From Mycogone perniciosa (Eukaryota; Ascomycota; Sordariomycetes; Hypocreales; Hypocreaceae), in contig JAOALB010000011.1 of the NCBI GenBank assembly GCA_025331125.1, positions 62,001 to 126,000 of the forward strand: DNA of 64,000 nt, given 5' to 3'. The translations under genes and the position numbers were made by a program. How positions within the stretch are numbered: the first letter of the stretch is position 1; each line of letters begins with the position of its first letter. The notes under the pieces are model-generated. The model was not told the DNA's origin, ran no database searches, and saw nothing but the letters and a program-made list of their open reading frames with translations. Below are positions 45,127 to 56,618 of this stretch, in pieces.

Positions 45127-46591
45127 ATGGGCGAGTCTGCGGCGTCCGCATCCGCAGATGGAGATGCGTCCAAGAGTGTGAAGATAGGCGGCCGAACGGT
45201 TGTTGAGGTGGCTGATGCGGGCAACATCATCCTGGATGTGACGTTTGAAACGTCTAGCGAGACTCTGAAGAAATGTCGGAAGGCTGCCTCCAGGAAAACT
45301 GGCGGTGCACCTCCGGCCGACTTGAAGCCCAAGATCAAGGTGGCATACCGGGTGAGCCTAGAGGCACTGAAGAAGCACTCCAAATACTTTGCCAACCTTC
45401 TCTCCAACTCCCAGTTCCGGGAAGCGAGACTGATCGCAGATGCGCACCACAAGCTAGCAGAGAGGAAGATCAAGCCTGGCGAGGCAGACGCCGTAGACTT
45501 GCCGTGGATCGGCATCACCGACGATGATGAGGCCACAAAGGCAGCAGGACGGGAACACGCATTTGAGGATATTCTCAGGATCATTCACCAGACGCCACCC
45601 AAGGCTGGGCGCGTCTCCATGTCCGATGTCACCACCTTGGCCATTATCGCCGACCGCTTTGATTGTGTCAGCACTGTGGCTCGCTCCCTGAACAGTGATT
45701 TGAAGTTCAAGTGGCCCTTGACCAACACGAGGGCGCTCATAGATGACAACGGCCGTAACACGGACGTCGAGCAGATACTACGTGAGAAGATCCTCGTCTC
45801 CTGGCTACTTGGTCAACCGATGAGGTTGCATCAAGCATCGCGAGAGCTCATCACTCGTGGATCTCGTCTCTGGAGCGCCTTTCACGAGGATGAGATGGAA
45901 TTGACTGCTGCCTGGTGGAACTTACCAGAAGGTCTAGAAGGTGAGTTTTTTTCAGATCAAGGTATGCCCATTGTACGGTACTGACCTTCCCCTAGCTGAA
46001 CTACAGTATCGGCGAGAGTGCATTTTGAGCACCATCGCCTCCGTACAACGTCACTTCCTCGGGTTGTACTCCTCAAAAGAGAGGCAGTGTAAGCTTGGCT
46101 ACGACTCTAGCGCCGCATGCGACTCATTCCAACTCGGACAGATGCTCAAATTCCTCGTGTCCAAAAACATGTTGTTCCTTGTTGACTTCAGCCCAACATC
46201 TCTCGAAACTGTTCCCGACACTGCAATGCTGAACATCGATGAGCTGCTTTTGGCACTCAAGCAGTGTCCGAACTACCAAGTGGACAAGCACCACACGAAC
46301 TGCGGTCTCCGAATCCGGATTGATCCTATCCTCGATTTCATTCGCTCCATGCTATCCGCTAGCGTCACTTCCATTGCCCATGCTGATTGGAAGAAACGAC
46401 GCGCGGATGTCTCATGGGTGACGTCTAGGGACAGTGGCCAAGCCGTAAATGATGACGGGAAGCCCAAGTTTGTTTTCACGAGAGCCGTGGCGAATGACCA
46501 ACGACTGCGTTTGGAAGGGGCCATTTATACTGACCGTATGGCGAAGAATCTGTTTACTGCTGGATCTTGGGATTGGACCCCAGAGGTTTGA
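45127..46591 (+). CDS. BTB/POZ-like fungal protein
   Basis: Two exons (45127-45940, 45996-46591) give 469 aa from MGESAASASADGDASKSVKI. Residues about 35-150 resemble a BTB/POZ fold: a first strand IILDVTFETSSETLK, then KIKVAYRVSLEALKKHSKYF and FANLLSNSQFREAR, the usual place where BTB proteins dimerise, followed by AFEDILRIIHQTP and SDVTTLAIIADRFDCVSTVA. The part after residue 200 is a helical region of unknown type (ILREKILVSWLLGQPMRLHQ, SRELITRGSRLWSAF, LQYRRECILSTIASVQRHFL). A charged, Lys-rich insert sits inside the BTB-like part. No zinc finger, Kelch or membrane segment. It could act as an adaptor for a cullin ligase or as a chromatin factor, but nothing here proves either. The gene converges with ftr1. 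Confidence 0.82.
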
Positions 46592-46826
46592 TCTGCCTCA
46601 TCATGAATGACGTAGCTATTGCTTGATTTACTTGGGATATATAGACCATGGTAACGGAATAGTCTCTTGGGAAGAGATAGATAGACTAGGTAAGTTGACT
46701 GTTGACATTTTTCTTCTCGACGGAGGCTATCTCTATACATTATCTCGAAGACGGGGGAATATTCAGGTATCATAGCACATATCCTACTTCCTCTTCCATT
46801 AAATTTTCCTTTCACACCTTCACCCT
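46592..46826. other. Convergent 3' region of the BTB-like gene and ftr1
   Basis: 235 bp between the two stop codons, AT-rich, with no coding signal. Confidence 0.5.
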
Positions 46827-48107
46827 TCAAACAACCACGGTCTTCTCCTGTACCTTCTTCGTCTCCACACCACCATCGTGGCTCTCGCTTCCGCTGCGGG
46901 CCTCAGTGTCGTCTGACGGGGTGTACTTGGCCTTCCTGAAGGGAAGGTGACCCTTCTTCTCCTGGTACCTCATGACAATAAATGCCACGATAACGAAAAG
47001 CCAGTAGAGGTTGTACGAGAGAACGGAGCCGTATGTGGCGGAGTTGGTCCAGCCTAGAATGGCGTTGAAGATGCCCCAGCCGCCATTGTTTGCTCCCTCG
47101 GGCACACAGCACTATAGGAAATGTCAGTTATTGTTGGGGTATGCAGGATACTGGTCGTGCTTTTGGCTACTTACGTTGACGTGCCACACGCTCTTGTCAA
47201 TGTCATAGGATCCTGGGCCGGAGCCAAGCTCATCGCTGTCACCACCAACAATGGCAGCCCACTTTCCTTGCTCAAGGTTCCAGACAGCGCGGGAGAACAG
47301 GGCGGCGCCGACAAGATACAGCAGGCAAGTAGATGCGACAAGGAAGACCTGCAGCCTCGTTGTTGAACCTCCCCTATGCGCTCGTTAGATCTGACCTAAA
47401 TGGACTTGTATGGGCTGCTGAGGAGAAGGAACTTACTTGTACAAGAGGTATCCTACAAGACACCCAACCAACAGACCGACAACAACAGGGAGGGGCACGG
47501 CAGTGGCGGGGGCCGAGAAGGTGACACCAGCAACGAACACGATTGCTTCAATACCCTCTCGCAGCACTGTGATGAACGGGAGGAGCAGCATGGCGTACTT
47601 CTCCAGAGCTCGAGTCAGCCAAGGACGGTTGGAGCTAGCTCGGAGAGGCGACTCGATGGCCTTGGCGATCTTGAGGCGCCACTTCTCCTGCATCTTACCG
47701 ATGCGGAGTAGCGCAGCACCCATGATAGTGATAATGATAGAGGCGATGAGACAGAAGGCGCCCTCCCAGTAGTTCTCGTTCTGGTCCCAGAAGTTTTTGC
47801 CGACTGTGTAGAAGACGCCGATGAGGGCGCCGGCGATGATCATACATATTAGGAACCCTGCAGCAATGCCTATCCAAATCTAGGCGAATCGACTGTGTGA
47901 GAAACATGTCTATTGACGTGATGGGAGCAAGATGGAGGAATGGCGGCGTCTTACCTGTTTCCTGAGCTTCTTGTACACGGTGCGGTCCGCATTTGGCCCG
48001 TCAAGTGTCTGCTTGAGGAAAGCGAGAAGGATGGAGACGATGATGACCGTCTCCAGCGTCTCTCGAAAGACGACGAGGAAGACGGGAACAGAGAAGACGT
48101 CAGGCAT
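46827..48107 (-). CDS. ftr1: High-affinity iron permease Ftr1
   Basis: Plasma-membrane Fe3+ permease of the reductive iron-assimilation system, acting as a complex with the ferroxidase Fet3. Four exons (48107-47955, 47879-47437, 47373-47175, 47111-46827) give 359 aa with about seven membrane segments. Both REXXE iron-binding motifs are present: RETLE at residues 15-19 in [20 protein letters not shown], and REGIE in [20 protein letters not shown] (Ile where most permeases have Leu). The third exon begins [20 protein letters not shown], and an external loop has [15 protein letters not shown]. The C-terminal tail ([20 protein letters not shown]) is acidic and hydrophilic, as expected for a cytosolic end used in trafficking. 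It is divergent from fet3, and the shared promoter has two ATCAGATAA sites, so iron repression by a Sre-type GATA factor is likely. Confidence 0.96.
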
Positions 48108-48323
48108 GGTGGACGAGTGAGTGTTGTTGACCTTGGACTCAAGCCTTGGATTGACGTGTGGCCAGGACCAACCGAAGATGGGAGAAGGAGGAAGGCTGAA
48201 GTTCTAAAGATTAAGAACAAGAGGAAGATGGAGGGTGGTCACAACAGGTACGTACTCCGTACATACAATTAGCAGTACGGGGCACTTGCTTGGGTTCTAC
48301 TGACTGACACGAGCATGATCCGG

Positions 48324-48332
48324 ATCAGATAA
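48324..48332 (+). promoter_or_regulatory. Iron-responsive GATA site ATCAGATAA (ftr1-proximal)
   Basis: Perfect match to ATCWGATAA, the extended GATA site bound by Sre/SreA iron repressors in filamentous fungi. It lies 217 bp upstream of the ftr1 start. Confidence 0.7.
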
Positions 48333-48987
48333 CTTTGTCAAAGTCTCCCCCACAAGGCGAGTTCGGCAGAGGGAAAAAAACCACGCTTTGGCCGAATACC
48401 TGCACTACTACTAATCTAACTCCGTCATCGCTCCAACATCCAACGGAGCGCCTTCTCACCGTGGTTCGGTCCGCCGAGGCAGGTTCCATTGGAATTGGAA
48501 TACGAGACTAAAGCCCACGAAGGAGGAGCTAATGCTAGAGTAGCAAGCCATCGGCATGACGGCTCCGTTTGTGGTGGAGCGTGTGACATTGAGCTAAATG
48601 GGGTCAATAATTTGGGTCATTGAAATTTTTTTTTTCTCCCAGGATACGGACGGATTAAGGAACAACGAGGGAAATATCCAGGAAATAGGGCGATCGGACT
48701 CGGCCGAACTCAAGAATTCAAGTCTGTCGCATGCTCCACATGCTTGATTTTGCTGGTGCCTACGACTTGGCCAAGCTATCACCACGACGTCCTTTGACAT
48801 GGAATACCGTTGATCTGCCGTTGTTGACATACAGAACAGCATGTGATACCCATATATATAGGTTTTCTTCTTTTCCAGCCCTCAATGTGGCTTGCTAGAG
48901 GAATGGTTTCTTACGGCATTTAATTGGATCCCTCCCGGAAATTTGACCAACCTGTGGCAGAGATGATAGTAGTAGCGCACACAAGAT

Positions 48988-49005
48988 ACTACTACTAGTA
49001 GTAGT
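48988..49005. repeat. Perfect palindrome ACTACTACTAGTAGTAGT
   Basis: An 18-bp perfect inverted repeat with no spacer in the ftr1-fet3 promoter, made of three ACT and three AGT triplets. Its role is unknown. Confidence 0.8.
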
Positions 49006-49026
49006 AGTTGGTGCATCCAGGTCATC

Positions 49027-49035
49027 TTATCTGAT
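49027..49035 (-). promoter_or_regulatory. Iron-responsive GATA site ATCAGATAA (inverted, fet3 side)
   Basis: TTATCTGAT on the plus strand, a perfect ATCAGATAA on the minus strand, 769 bp upstream of the fet3 start and about 695 bp from the other copy in opposite orientation. Confidence 0.65.
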
Positions 49036-49803
49036 CAGGCTAGCAGCTTATCAATCAATCAATCAGCCCACAGGCTCCGCTTTGCCATATCTGCACCTCC
49101 GATTGGCCGCCACGAAAAAGCTTCACCAAACCTCCACCTTTCGGCGGAGCAGACGCAGTGATGCTCCATCGGAGGTTTCTGAAGCATGAAGCTTACCCCC
49201 TTGTTCGGGCATGTTTGCGCACCAATCACATGTCTCTGGTGCTGCCCAAACGCCGTTCTGTGTGTCAAATTTTATGCTCCTTCGGTCTTCAGCTAGATGC
49301 TACGGATGGTACCGGCTTGGCCGTCTTGTCCTTGTCTTGTCTACGGAGTACATCTATCTATATTGCCTGCGAGCCGGAGGCACTATACGGGCCGACTGGC
49401 GTCTCAGTGCTTGACGGGCGTTGAATAGTTTCTGCAATAGGGTGACGCACTCTAGTCGCAAACGGGAAAGCATCGACCGGTTCTCGTGTGATCCGGTGGA
49501 TTGAAGTGGACTGAAGTGGAATCAAGCGCGTTGTCCGAGAGAAGCCGTGCTGTTATCAATCTTTCTGCAGCCCGTTCCATCATCCTTCCCTGTCTCTGTC
49601 CTCCAGAGAAGCGACAATCGGAGCGTTGGCCACATTTGAGCTCAGCTGGTGCCACGGCAGGTCAAGTTTGGTGGCTTACTTTTTCCTTCTTCTGTGCCAC
49701 TCACCTATTCACCTTTGGAATACTTCATCCGTTACGCAAAAGTATTTGCAGGTTGGGCATCTACAACACCTCAATTCATAACTCTCACCAGAAACCACCA
49801 CAA

Positions 49804-51943
49804 ATGCGCGCCCTCACGCGAGCAGCGCTCTTCGCTGCCTCCCTGGGCGTCGCCTCAGCGGCCACCGTCAACTACGACTTCAACATCACATGGGTCATCG
49901 CCAACCCAGATGGAGCGTTCCCGCGTCCTGTCATTGGCATCAACAACCAATGGCCCATCCCACGGATCGAGGCTGATATTGGAGACCGAATCATTGTCAA
50001 TGTCCACAACCAGCTTGGCAACCAATCCACGTCGCTGCATTTCCATGGCCTCTACATGAACGGCTCGTCGCACATGGATGGTCCTGTCGGAGTGACTCAG
50101 TGTGCTATTCCACCCGGCGCATCCTTCAAGTATAACTTCACTGTAAGTCATCATTCTGGCTGTCCTACGAGCGAAAAATCAAGTGCTGAATGAAGAGCGC
50201 AGATTAACCAGCCTGGAACATACTGGTATCATTCCCACAACAATGCCCAGTATCCTGATGGTCTCCGTGGTCCTCTCATCATCAATGACCCAAATTATCC
50301 GTACAAGAAGGAAGTGGACCATGAACTTGTTCTCACTCTCTCCGACTGGTATCACGACCAGATGGCGAACATGCTGCCAACCTTCCTGAGCAAGGGAAAC
50401 CCCACTGGCGCTGAACCAGTTCCCCAGGCGGCCCTCATGAACGAGACCCAGAACTACACCATGTCTGTGGAGCCGAACAAGACCTACTTGTTCCGAGTCA
50501 TCAACATGGGCGCCTTTGCTGGCCAGTACTTCTGGATTGAGGGACACACCATGCGTATTGTTGAGGTCGATGGTATCTACACTCAGCCTGCGGAAGCCAA
50601 CATGGTTTACATCTCCGCCGCGCAGCGTGTCAGCTTTCTGCTCACCACCAAGAATGATACTTCCGCCAACTTCCCCGTCGTTGCAAGCATGGACACGGTA
50701 AGCATATTCCCCAATGTTAACCACGCAAAGACATACAGTGCTAACTCTTTTCTGTGTAGACCCTCTTCGACGTCCTCCCGGACACTCTGAACTACAACGT
50801 CACGGGCTGGTTGCAGTATGACTCCAAGGCTCAGCTACCAGACGCTGCTTTTGTTGACGAGCTGAACCCCTTTGACGATATGGACCTTGTCCCCTACGAT
50901 CAGGAGCCGCTCCTCCCCGAGCCCGACCAAATTGTCGAACTTGACGTCGTCATGGACAACCTCGGCGACGGCAAGAACTACGCCTTCTTCAACAACATCA
51001 CCTACGTCGGCCCCAAGGTTCCCTCCCTGTACTCCGCCCTGTCTGCTGGCGACCTGGCCGAGAACCCTAGTGTGTACGGCACGTTCACCCATCCGTTTGT
51101 TCTGAAGAAGGACCAGATTGTTCAGATTGTCGTCAACAACCTCGATAGTGGCCGACATCCGTTCCATCTCCACGGGCACAACTTCCAGGCGATCTACCGC
51201 TCTGACGAGGAAGCTGGAACGTTTGAGGACCAGAATCTCACTGAGAGTGACTTCAAGAAGGTTCCCATGCGACGTGATACTCTCGTCATTTTTCCTAATG
51301 GTAACATGGTCCTGCGCTTCAAGGCCAACAACCCTGGTATGTGCCTCCTGGTTTCCTTTCCGCTTGTTTCTTATTCCCCTCCGTTGCACTCACTGAGATG
51401 CTGATACTGTGACCATAGGTGTTTGGCTGTTCCACTGCCACATCGAATGGCACGTCGCCTCTGGCCTGATCTCCACTTTCGTCGAGGCGCCCCTTGAAAT
51501 CCAGAAGCAGTTCACCATCCCTGATGACCATCTCGCCGTCTGCGGCCTGGACGGCATGCCCACCAAGGGTAATGCTGCTGGTAACACCGTCAACTTCCTC
51601 GACTTGACTGGCGAGAACACGGCTCCAGACCCGCTGCCCGAAGGGTAAGTTCCAATTCCCTCTACCCCAAACAAGACCATCCATTTTGAATCATCTGCTT
51701 ATATCGTTTGACAGTTTCACCACCCGTGGTATCGTCGCTCTCGTCTTCAGCTGCATCTCCGGTATTCTCGGTGTTGCTGTCGTCGCATGGTACGGCTTCT
51801 CAACCCCCGTTAACTTCATCCCCGGCGAGGTCGCAGGCATTGTTGCCGAAAACTCGGATTCCGCAGAGCATGCTACTCCCGCCGCCGCGGGCGAGACCAA
51901 TACTGCCACCGCGACTGGTGCCCAAGTCGGTCCAAGGAGCTGA
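49804..51943 (+). CDS. fet3: Multicopper ferroxidase Fet3
   Basis: Plasma-membrane ferroxidase that oxidises Fe2+ outside the cell and passes Fe3+ to Ftr1. Five exons (49804-50142, 50203-50697, 50760-51336, 51419-51644, 51715-51943) give 621 aa, close to yeast Fet3. A signal peptide ([20 protein letters not shown]) is followed by three cupredoxin domains. Copper ligands are complete: [36 protein letters not shown] and [16 protein letters not shown] (type 1 Cys plus the His pairs of the trinuclear site). Acidic residues suited to Fe2+ binding occur in the expected stretches, such as MNETQ and EVDGIY. Several N-glycosylation sequons occur. A single C-terminal membrane segment ([20 protein letters not shown]) anchors it, with a short cytosolic Ala/Thr-rich tail. 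It is divergently paired with ftr1. Confidence 0.96.
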
Positions 51944-52662
51944 AGAGTCCCAACGTGGCTGATGTGAAAAAAGGAGGAAGGAAGAAGGATTGCAGGTGAA
52001 ATGATAGAATAATCCACCTCATGTCGCATATAATAATATCCACACACGCGCACACACAAAAAAAAAACTTATGAGATACCCCCTAACCTTGGTTCAAGAA
52101 TCTTTGCTTCCCCTGTTTGTTGTGATTGCTGTGGTTGTTGCTAGTAGTAGCACTCTCTCTGTTCGCGATCCAGCGAAAGAGTCGATATTAAGATGACATG
52201 ACCAGGAAAAGAAAGAATATTTATACAACGAAGGCGTTATAAAAGAATATTTTAAACCCCGAAATAAAAAAAAGACAAAGAGCGTGTATATGTGTGAGAA
52301 CCAAGTCGCTAACAGGATTTCCCTTGAGAGATTTGCACCCATGGATTTACCTCCATCCCGAATCACCGGTCCATATGGATGAGCGACCCATAGATTTCCA
52401 CGACCTTTCCACCCCTTTTTTGCGCCAAGCCATGCAGATTAAGAGTGGCATTTGTGGGAAGAAAAAAGCCACCAGGCAAGCGTTGCGCGTCTCATGACGC
52501 ACGCTCTTGAATTCGAGTCGTCTTCTTTAGCCCGGCACGAGGGTGGTCGTGCCGTACAAAAAAGTGTCTCGCCAAAGAATGAATCTTGCCCCCTCCCCAA
52601 TCATCCATGATCCAAAGTTCCACCCACCATCCGCCCGATTCCACCGACCAACCCGGGTCAAA
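51944..52662. other. Convergent 3' region of fet3 and pis1
   Basis: 719 bp with an A run near 52058 and CA repeats just before it. AT-rich around 52200-52270. No supported gene. Confidence 0.5.
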
Positions 52663-53761
52663 TTATGCCTGCTTCTGGGCAACCTTCTTGGGGAGGCCCT
52701 TTGCCTTGCGTGTCTTGATGTCAACCTCAGCCAACCACTTGCTTGCCTTGACAAGTTGAACAACATTGATGGCTTGCTTGGCGAACATGATAGGGAAACT
52801 GATGCCAGTAATGACCCAGGGCCAGAACGAGTCCATCTTGTTGGCTCGAGCGATCTCAAGCGCCGCGGCACTGAACGGATCGGGGAACATCTGCCGGAGG
52901 AGCGAGGTGTTGACCGGAACACCTGGCTGGACAAAGCCACCACTGGACTCCTCAACGCTCTTGATGAGGTGAGGCGAGAGCAACGGCGAGGAAAAGGATA
53001 AGAGATAGAGGGCGATGAAGAAGACCTCATTGAAGAGACAGAAAACAAACAAGACAATCTATTTAGTTGTATACAAATGTCAGTCGTTAGGCTCACATGC
53101 GCGGCGCGAGGTTGGCTTCACGAACCTTGTTGGTGTAGTACAAGTTCAGCAGCCAGCTCTGGCTCTTGTCAATGTTCTTGTGGCTCGAATCGGTGCCACC
53201 AACGACAAGAGTGGCATACATATGCATGTAGTGGCTCGAAAAGTCGAGCGCGATCAGGCCCTGGAAGACGATAGCCCATCGGGGGAAGGCTGACGACAAG
53301 AAGACCAGCAAGCACGACGTGGTGCAGCGGTCCGTGACCATGTCGAGCACAGCGCCGAAGCGAGTAGACTGGTCGAAGGCCCTAGCGGCATATCCATCGA
53401 GAGCGTCGAGCAGACAAGAGATGCTATACAGCAAGGAGCACGTGCGAGGGTGCAGAGGCATGTAATAGAGAGAGGCGATGGCGAGGATAATGCGGCAGTA
53501 ACCTATTGCCCGTCAAGCAGGACAGCTGTTAGAAACAGTATCTTCCCCCGAAAAGCATCCCGCTGCTGCAACGGTGGCGTACCAACCGATAATGTTGGGC
53601 CAGAAGAGGAATATGTTCTCCTCGACGGCTGAGTCCGGAGCTTCCGGCGCATGGTGAGCGGCGCCGTTGCCGTTCAGCACAGCGGGTGTGCGATCTTCAT
53701 CTGAGGAACTCTGCGCATCGCGCGCCTTGTCGCCTTTCCTCCGATTCTGGCGTGCGGGCAT
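52663..53761 (-). CDS. pis1: Phosphatidylinositol synthase (CDP-diacylglycerol-inositol 3-phosphatidyltransferase)
   Basis: ER membrane enzyme that joins CDP-diacylglycerol and inositol to make PI, an essential step for all phosphoinositides and inositol sphingolipids. Three exons (53761-53587, 53502-53126, 53058-52663) give 315 aa. The CDP-alcohol phosphotransferase signature is intact: DALDGYAARAFDQSTRFG then AVLDMVTDR, which fits DG(x)2AR(x)nG(x)3D(x)3D. Membrane segments include IFLFWPNIIGYCRIILAIAS, CLLVFLSSAFPRWAIVFQGL, IVLFVFCLFNEVFFIALYLL and WPWVITGISFPIMFAKQAIN. The N-terminal 45 residues are charged and disordered (MPARQNRRKGDKARDAQSSS), longer than in yeast. The C-terminal tail is basic (KTRKAKGLPKKVAQKQA). 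All splice junctions are GT-AG and in frame. Confidence 0.95.
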
Positions 53762-54800
53762 GGCTGTCCAGTGATGGCTATTTGTTGGAGATTGCGCAGT
53801 TCGTGAGGAAGAGCTGCCGCCGCTCGCGTGACGACGACTGGCGATGCGATTCTAGAAGACGACCCTTCGTGACAGGGTTTCCAGATCGACAGGGACACGG
53901 TTCGCGGGGAGGACTCGACCGGCGATACCAGCGACGATACGGAGTAGAGGCAGCAAAGAAACGGCGCGAGTAGATAAGAAGGAAGAGGATTCGTAAGAGG
54001 GGGGGTCAAAGTCGGGCGAAGGAGCGGATGAGAATGGAAGCCGTAAATACTGATAAGGAGGAGTTGTGTGGAAGAAAGTTACATAGTGGTGGTGGACGAT
54101 ATCAGTGGTGGCCTGTCATATAACCTCAGAGAATACCTAGCTAATACTCGTAATACGTGGATATCTGCTAAATTACGTAGTGTACCCGCCAAGGTCGGTT
54201 AGCTGGGCTGTACAAATTCAGCTCCAGTGCAGAGCCTTGGACAGGCGCTCATATCTTTTTTATTGCAAGTAGTAGTATTGAAGATTGGCATTAGGTTTGA
54301 TGACTTCTCCACCCACAAAAGTACAGACTCGTGGTGCATAAAAAGGGATAAAAAGGGGGGGAAATAGTGATGGTCGGAGTGACGGCATGCAGCCAAGAGC
54401 ATCTTTGATGACAACACAAGCCTCCTCATATCAATCATGCGAGTCCTAATTACGAGCACTCATGTAAGTATGGAGTACAAAGTATTGATCCGCTATTCAA
54501 ATACGGACCCAATCTCCATGTCACGTTTCATCACAGACCGGTCTGATTGTTGAAGAAATCATTATTTTCGTGGCCGCTGTGTCAATGACAACTGTCAACC
54601 TCATGCGGAGCACCATGAACACCTTAGATGCTGTGCAACAATACCAAGACGCTGTCAGCGATATGACATGTCACGAGACATGCAGGTGATGTATGTTGTC
54701 AGCCTCGTGACCTCTTGCAAAACTTCCAAGAACTGCACAGTTCCTTGCCAGCCAACCCTTCCATGCCAAGCCTGGGCCCTGCGAAGGCACCAGGCAACTG
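53762..54800. other. Intergenic region upstream of pis1
   Basis: The first 300 bp are the pis1 promoter and leader, with a TACGGAGTA element near 53938. The rest is AT-rich and lacks a supported gene. Confidence 0.45.
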
Positions 54801-54995
54801 AGGGACAAAAAGGAGGGACCGTAAAAGACAGATACCCTAATAATAATAGGTAGTTAACTGATAGAGTATTATGTATGAGGGTTTGCTGTGATATTATAGC
54901 ATTGTACTTCGTAAACAACCACTGGATAAGATTCACCCATCGTATGAGAATCACCTATAGCAATGAGAGTATTTTATGGTAATTCGAGCTATCCA
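54801..54995 (+). repeat. Diverged copy of the 3' end and downstream flank of the HNH gene
   Basis: Aligns with 56447-56618 in the same orientation. Matching anchors are GACCGTAAA, TAGTTAACTGATAGAGT (TAGTTGATAGAGT), CACTGGATAAGATTCACCCAT (first 20 shown by the core GGATAAGATTCACCCAT against GGATAAAATCCACCCAT) and AATGAGAG. It is the relic of a second HNH-type gene in direct repeat; its upstream coding part is gone or unrecognisable. Confidence 0.65.
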
Positions 54996-55157
54996 TGGTG
55001 ATGAAAGTACTGTGTCCCTTTTCATTGTCGCCCATTCGAGGTTGATGTGATTCCCTAGAAAGGAAATTAGTGGGTCATTTGTAACCTATCGTACCAAGTT
55101 GACTTCCTCTTATTACTCCCATACTATACTCCGTACTTCGTACCAATAGATCGCACA

Positions 55158-56502
55158 ATGCATCTGCGGCCGCTTCGACATCCTCAAAGAATAGCGCCTG
55201 AATGTGTGGCGCCGTATATCCGTTTTCTACACCCAGGTTATTTTACAGGCGAGAATGTTCTGTTCGCCTTGCCGCCGTTAGATGTTGCGACTGACGAGGA
55301 TGAGACTGACGCACGCGATGCGACGAGTTCATTATATATGGAGTCCATCACGCAACTGTCCTTGTGGCCTGCCAGATTATAGCTGGGAATGCGTTTGACA
55401 CGGCATACCTCATCTATGATCGTGACGGACAAGAGCGTGTTCAAATAGCGCGGGAGGGTCGAGATGTTAACAGAATGTGCTAGATGGCTCTGATACAGTG
55501 TATCATATTACGCCAAATTTCCAGGAATGGCGCTTCCCTCACGGAGCTTTACCTGAGCCATGGGCCTCGCTTCCTAACCCAATAGCAAACCCTTCTTCGG
55601 CTGAAGCCGAAGCAACAATATCGCCAGCCGGTTCGCGATGCATGATCACAGCAGATGGCCCTTCGGGCGTCGATTCTGCTCATGTTATCCCCCAAAGCAA
55701 GGTCACATCCGACTGGTTCAACAATAATATGATGGAAAGGTACTCCGAAAGCAATAATGCGCTGGCTGCTATCAATCAGCTCAGTAATAGTTGCCGTCTA
55801 CGAGCCGACCTCCACAGAGACTTTGATGCTCGCGCCTTTACTTTTGTGCCTAAACCAACCTCATCTAGAGAGAAATGCCATTCTCTTGCCGTGCACTTGT
55901 TATATATCCGTGCAGATCTTAGGGGCCCAGTGACTCAATTCCATAACCAATTAGTTCATGACTCAGATATACCACCAGAGTGTATGTTCGCTAGATTTGC
56001 ATATACCGTGTTTAGACTCCTCAAGAACTTTGTCTTGACTGGATCTCAGCGACAATTGACTGTGGTAGAACGTGGGAAAATGGACTCGATTACAAAAACT
56101 TATCAAATGGATTGTAGTCAGAGGGACCGGAGGTATAGGGGTGGCGGATCGCGGAGCTCCAGCCCGCGGAAAAGAGTACGAGGTTCGGCGAACTCACAAC
56201 AGGCTATTGATAACAATGAACCTTTGCAAGGATTTTGGCATGAGTTTTTGGAAGAAGAACAAGCACGTAAGACGCTCACGCGGAGCTGGGTGTTCTCCGA
56301 CGATATTGCAGATGGGTCTGAAGACGATCAACCCAAGGAAAAGAAGCGATGGGTGAGTGTGGGGGAACAACAGCAAACTCCATCCATCACGAGTGCATCC
56401 AAGACTTTATTTAAGGAGGACATAACTACAGGTGAGCAGAGACAAGCGGGGAACAAAAAAAGCGAGACCGTAAAGGAGATAAATATGCTGTTAGGTGGTT
56501 AG
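55158..56502 (+). pseudogene. HNH-endonuclease-domain accessory gene with two frameshifts
   Basis: Member of a Pezizomycotina accessory family with an HNH nuclease domain (PF13391 type). The protein sequence is spread over three frames. Frame 1 from 55158 has FLHPGYFTGENVLFALPPLD. The next frame has HATVLVACQIIAGNAFDTAY and YDRDGQERVQ (about 55349-55475). The last frame has TVYHITPNFQEWRFPHGALP from 55477 to the stop at 56502. Each switch equals one lost base, and no GT-AG pair fits between. The nuclease core in the last frame looks intact: CMITADGPSGVDSAHVIPQS (His-motif), DWFNNNMMERY, CRLRADLHRDFDARAFTFVP. The C-terminal third is charged and low-complexity, with a nuclear-signal-like SPRKRVRG. 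Sequencing errors could mimic this, but the neighbouring relic copy favours decay. The substrate is unknown. Confidence 0.7.
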
Positions 56503-56618
56503 TTGATAGAGTGTTATAGGCTTTTACTATCGTATTATACTAGCATTATATACACCAACTGGATAAAATCCACCCATAGTAATGAGAGCAATCTGTGGTA
56601 ATCAGAGTTAGCCACTTG
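56447..56618 (+). repeat. 3' end and flank of the HNH gene, partner of the upstream relic
   Basis: Covers the last 18 codons of the HNH gene and about 115 bp beyond. It is the better preserved copy of the direct repeat whose other copy lies 1.65 kb upstream. Confidence 0.65.

Larger units (their letters stand above)
48108..49803. promoter_or_regulatory. Bidirectional ftr1-fet3 promoter region
   Basis: 1.7 kb between the two divergent start codons, with no supported gene. It holds two inverted ATCAGATAA boxes, a perfect ACTACT/AGTAGT palindrome, CCAAT boxes (for example near 49099 inverted and 49223) and TACTCCGTA elements near 48253 and 49342. CCAAT boxes with GATA-type boxes suit joint control by the CCAAT-binding complex/HapX and SreA. 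Expression control is inferred. Confidence 0.6.
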
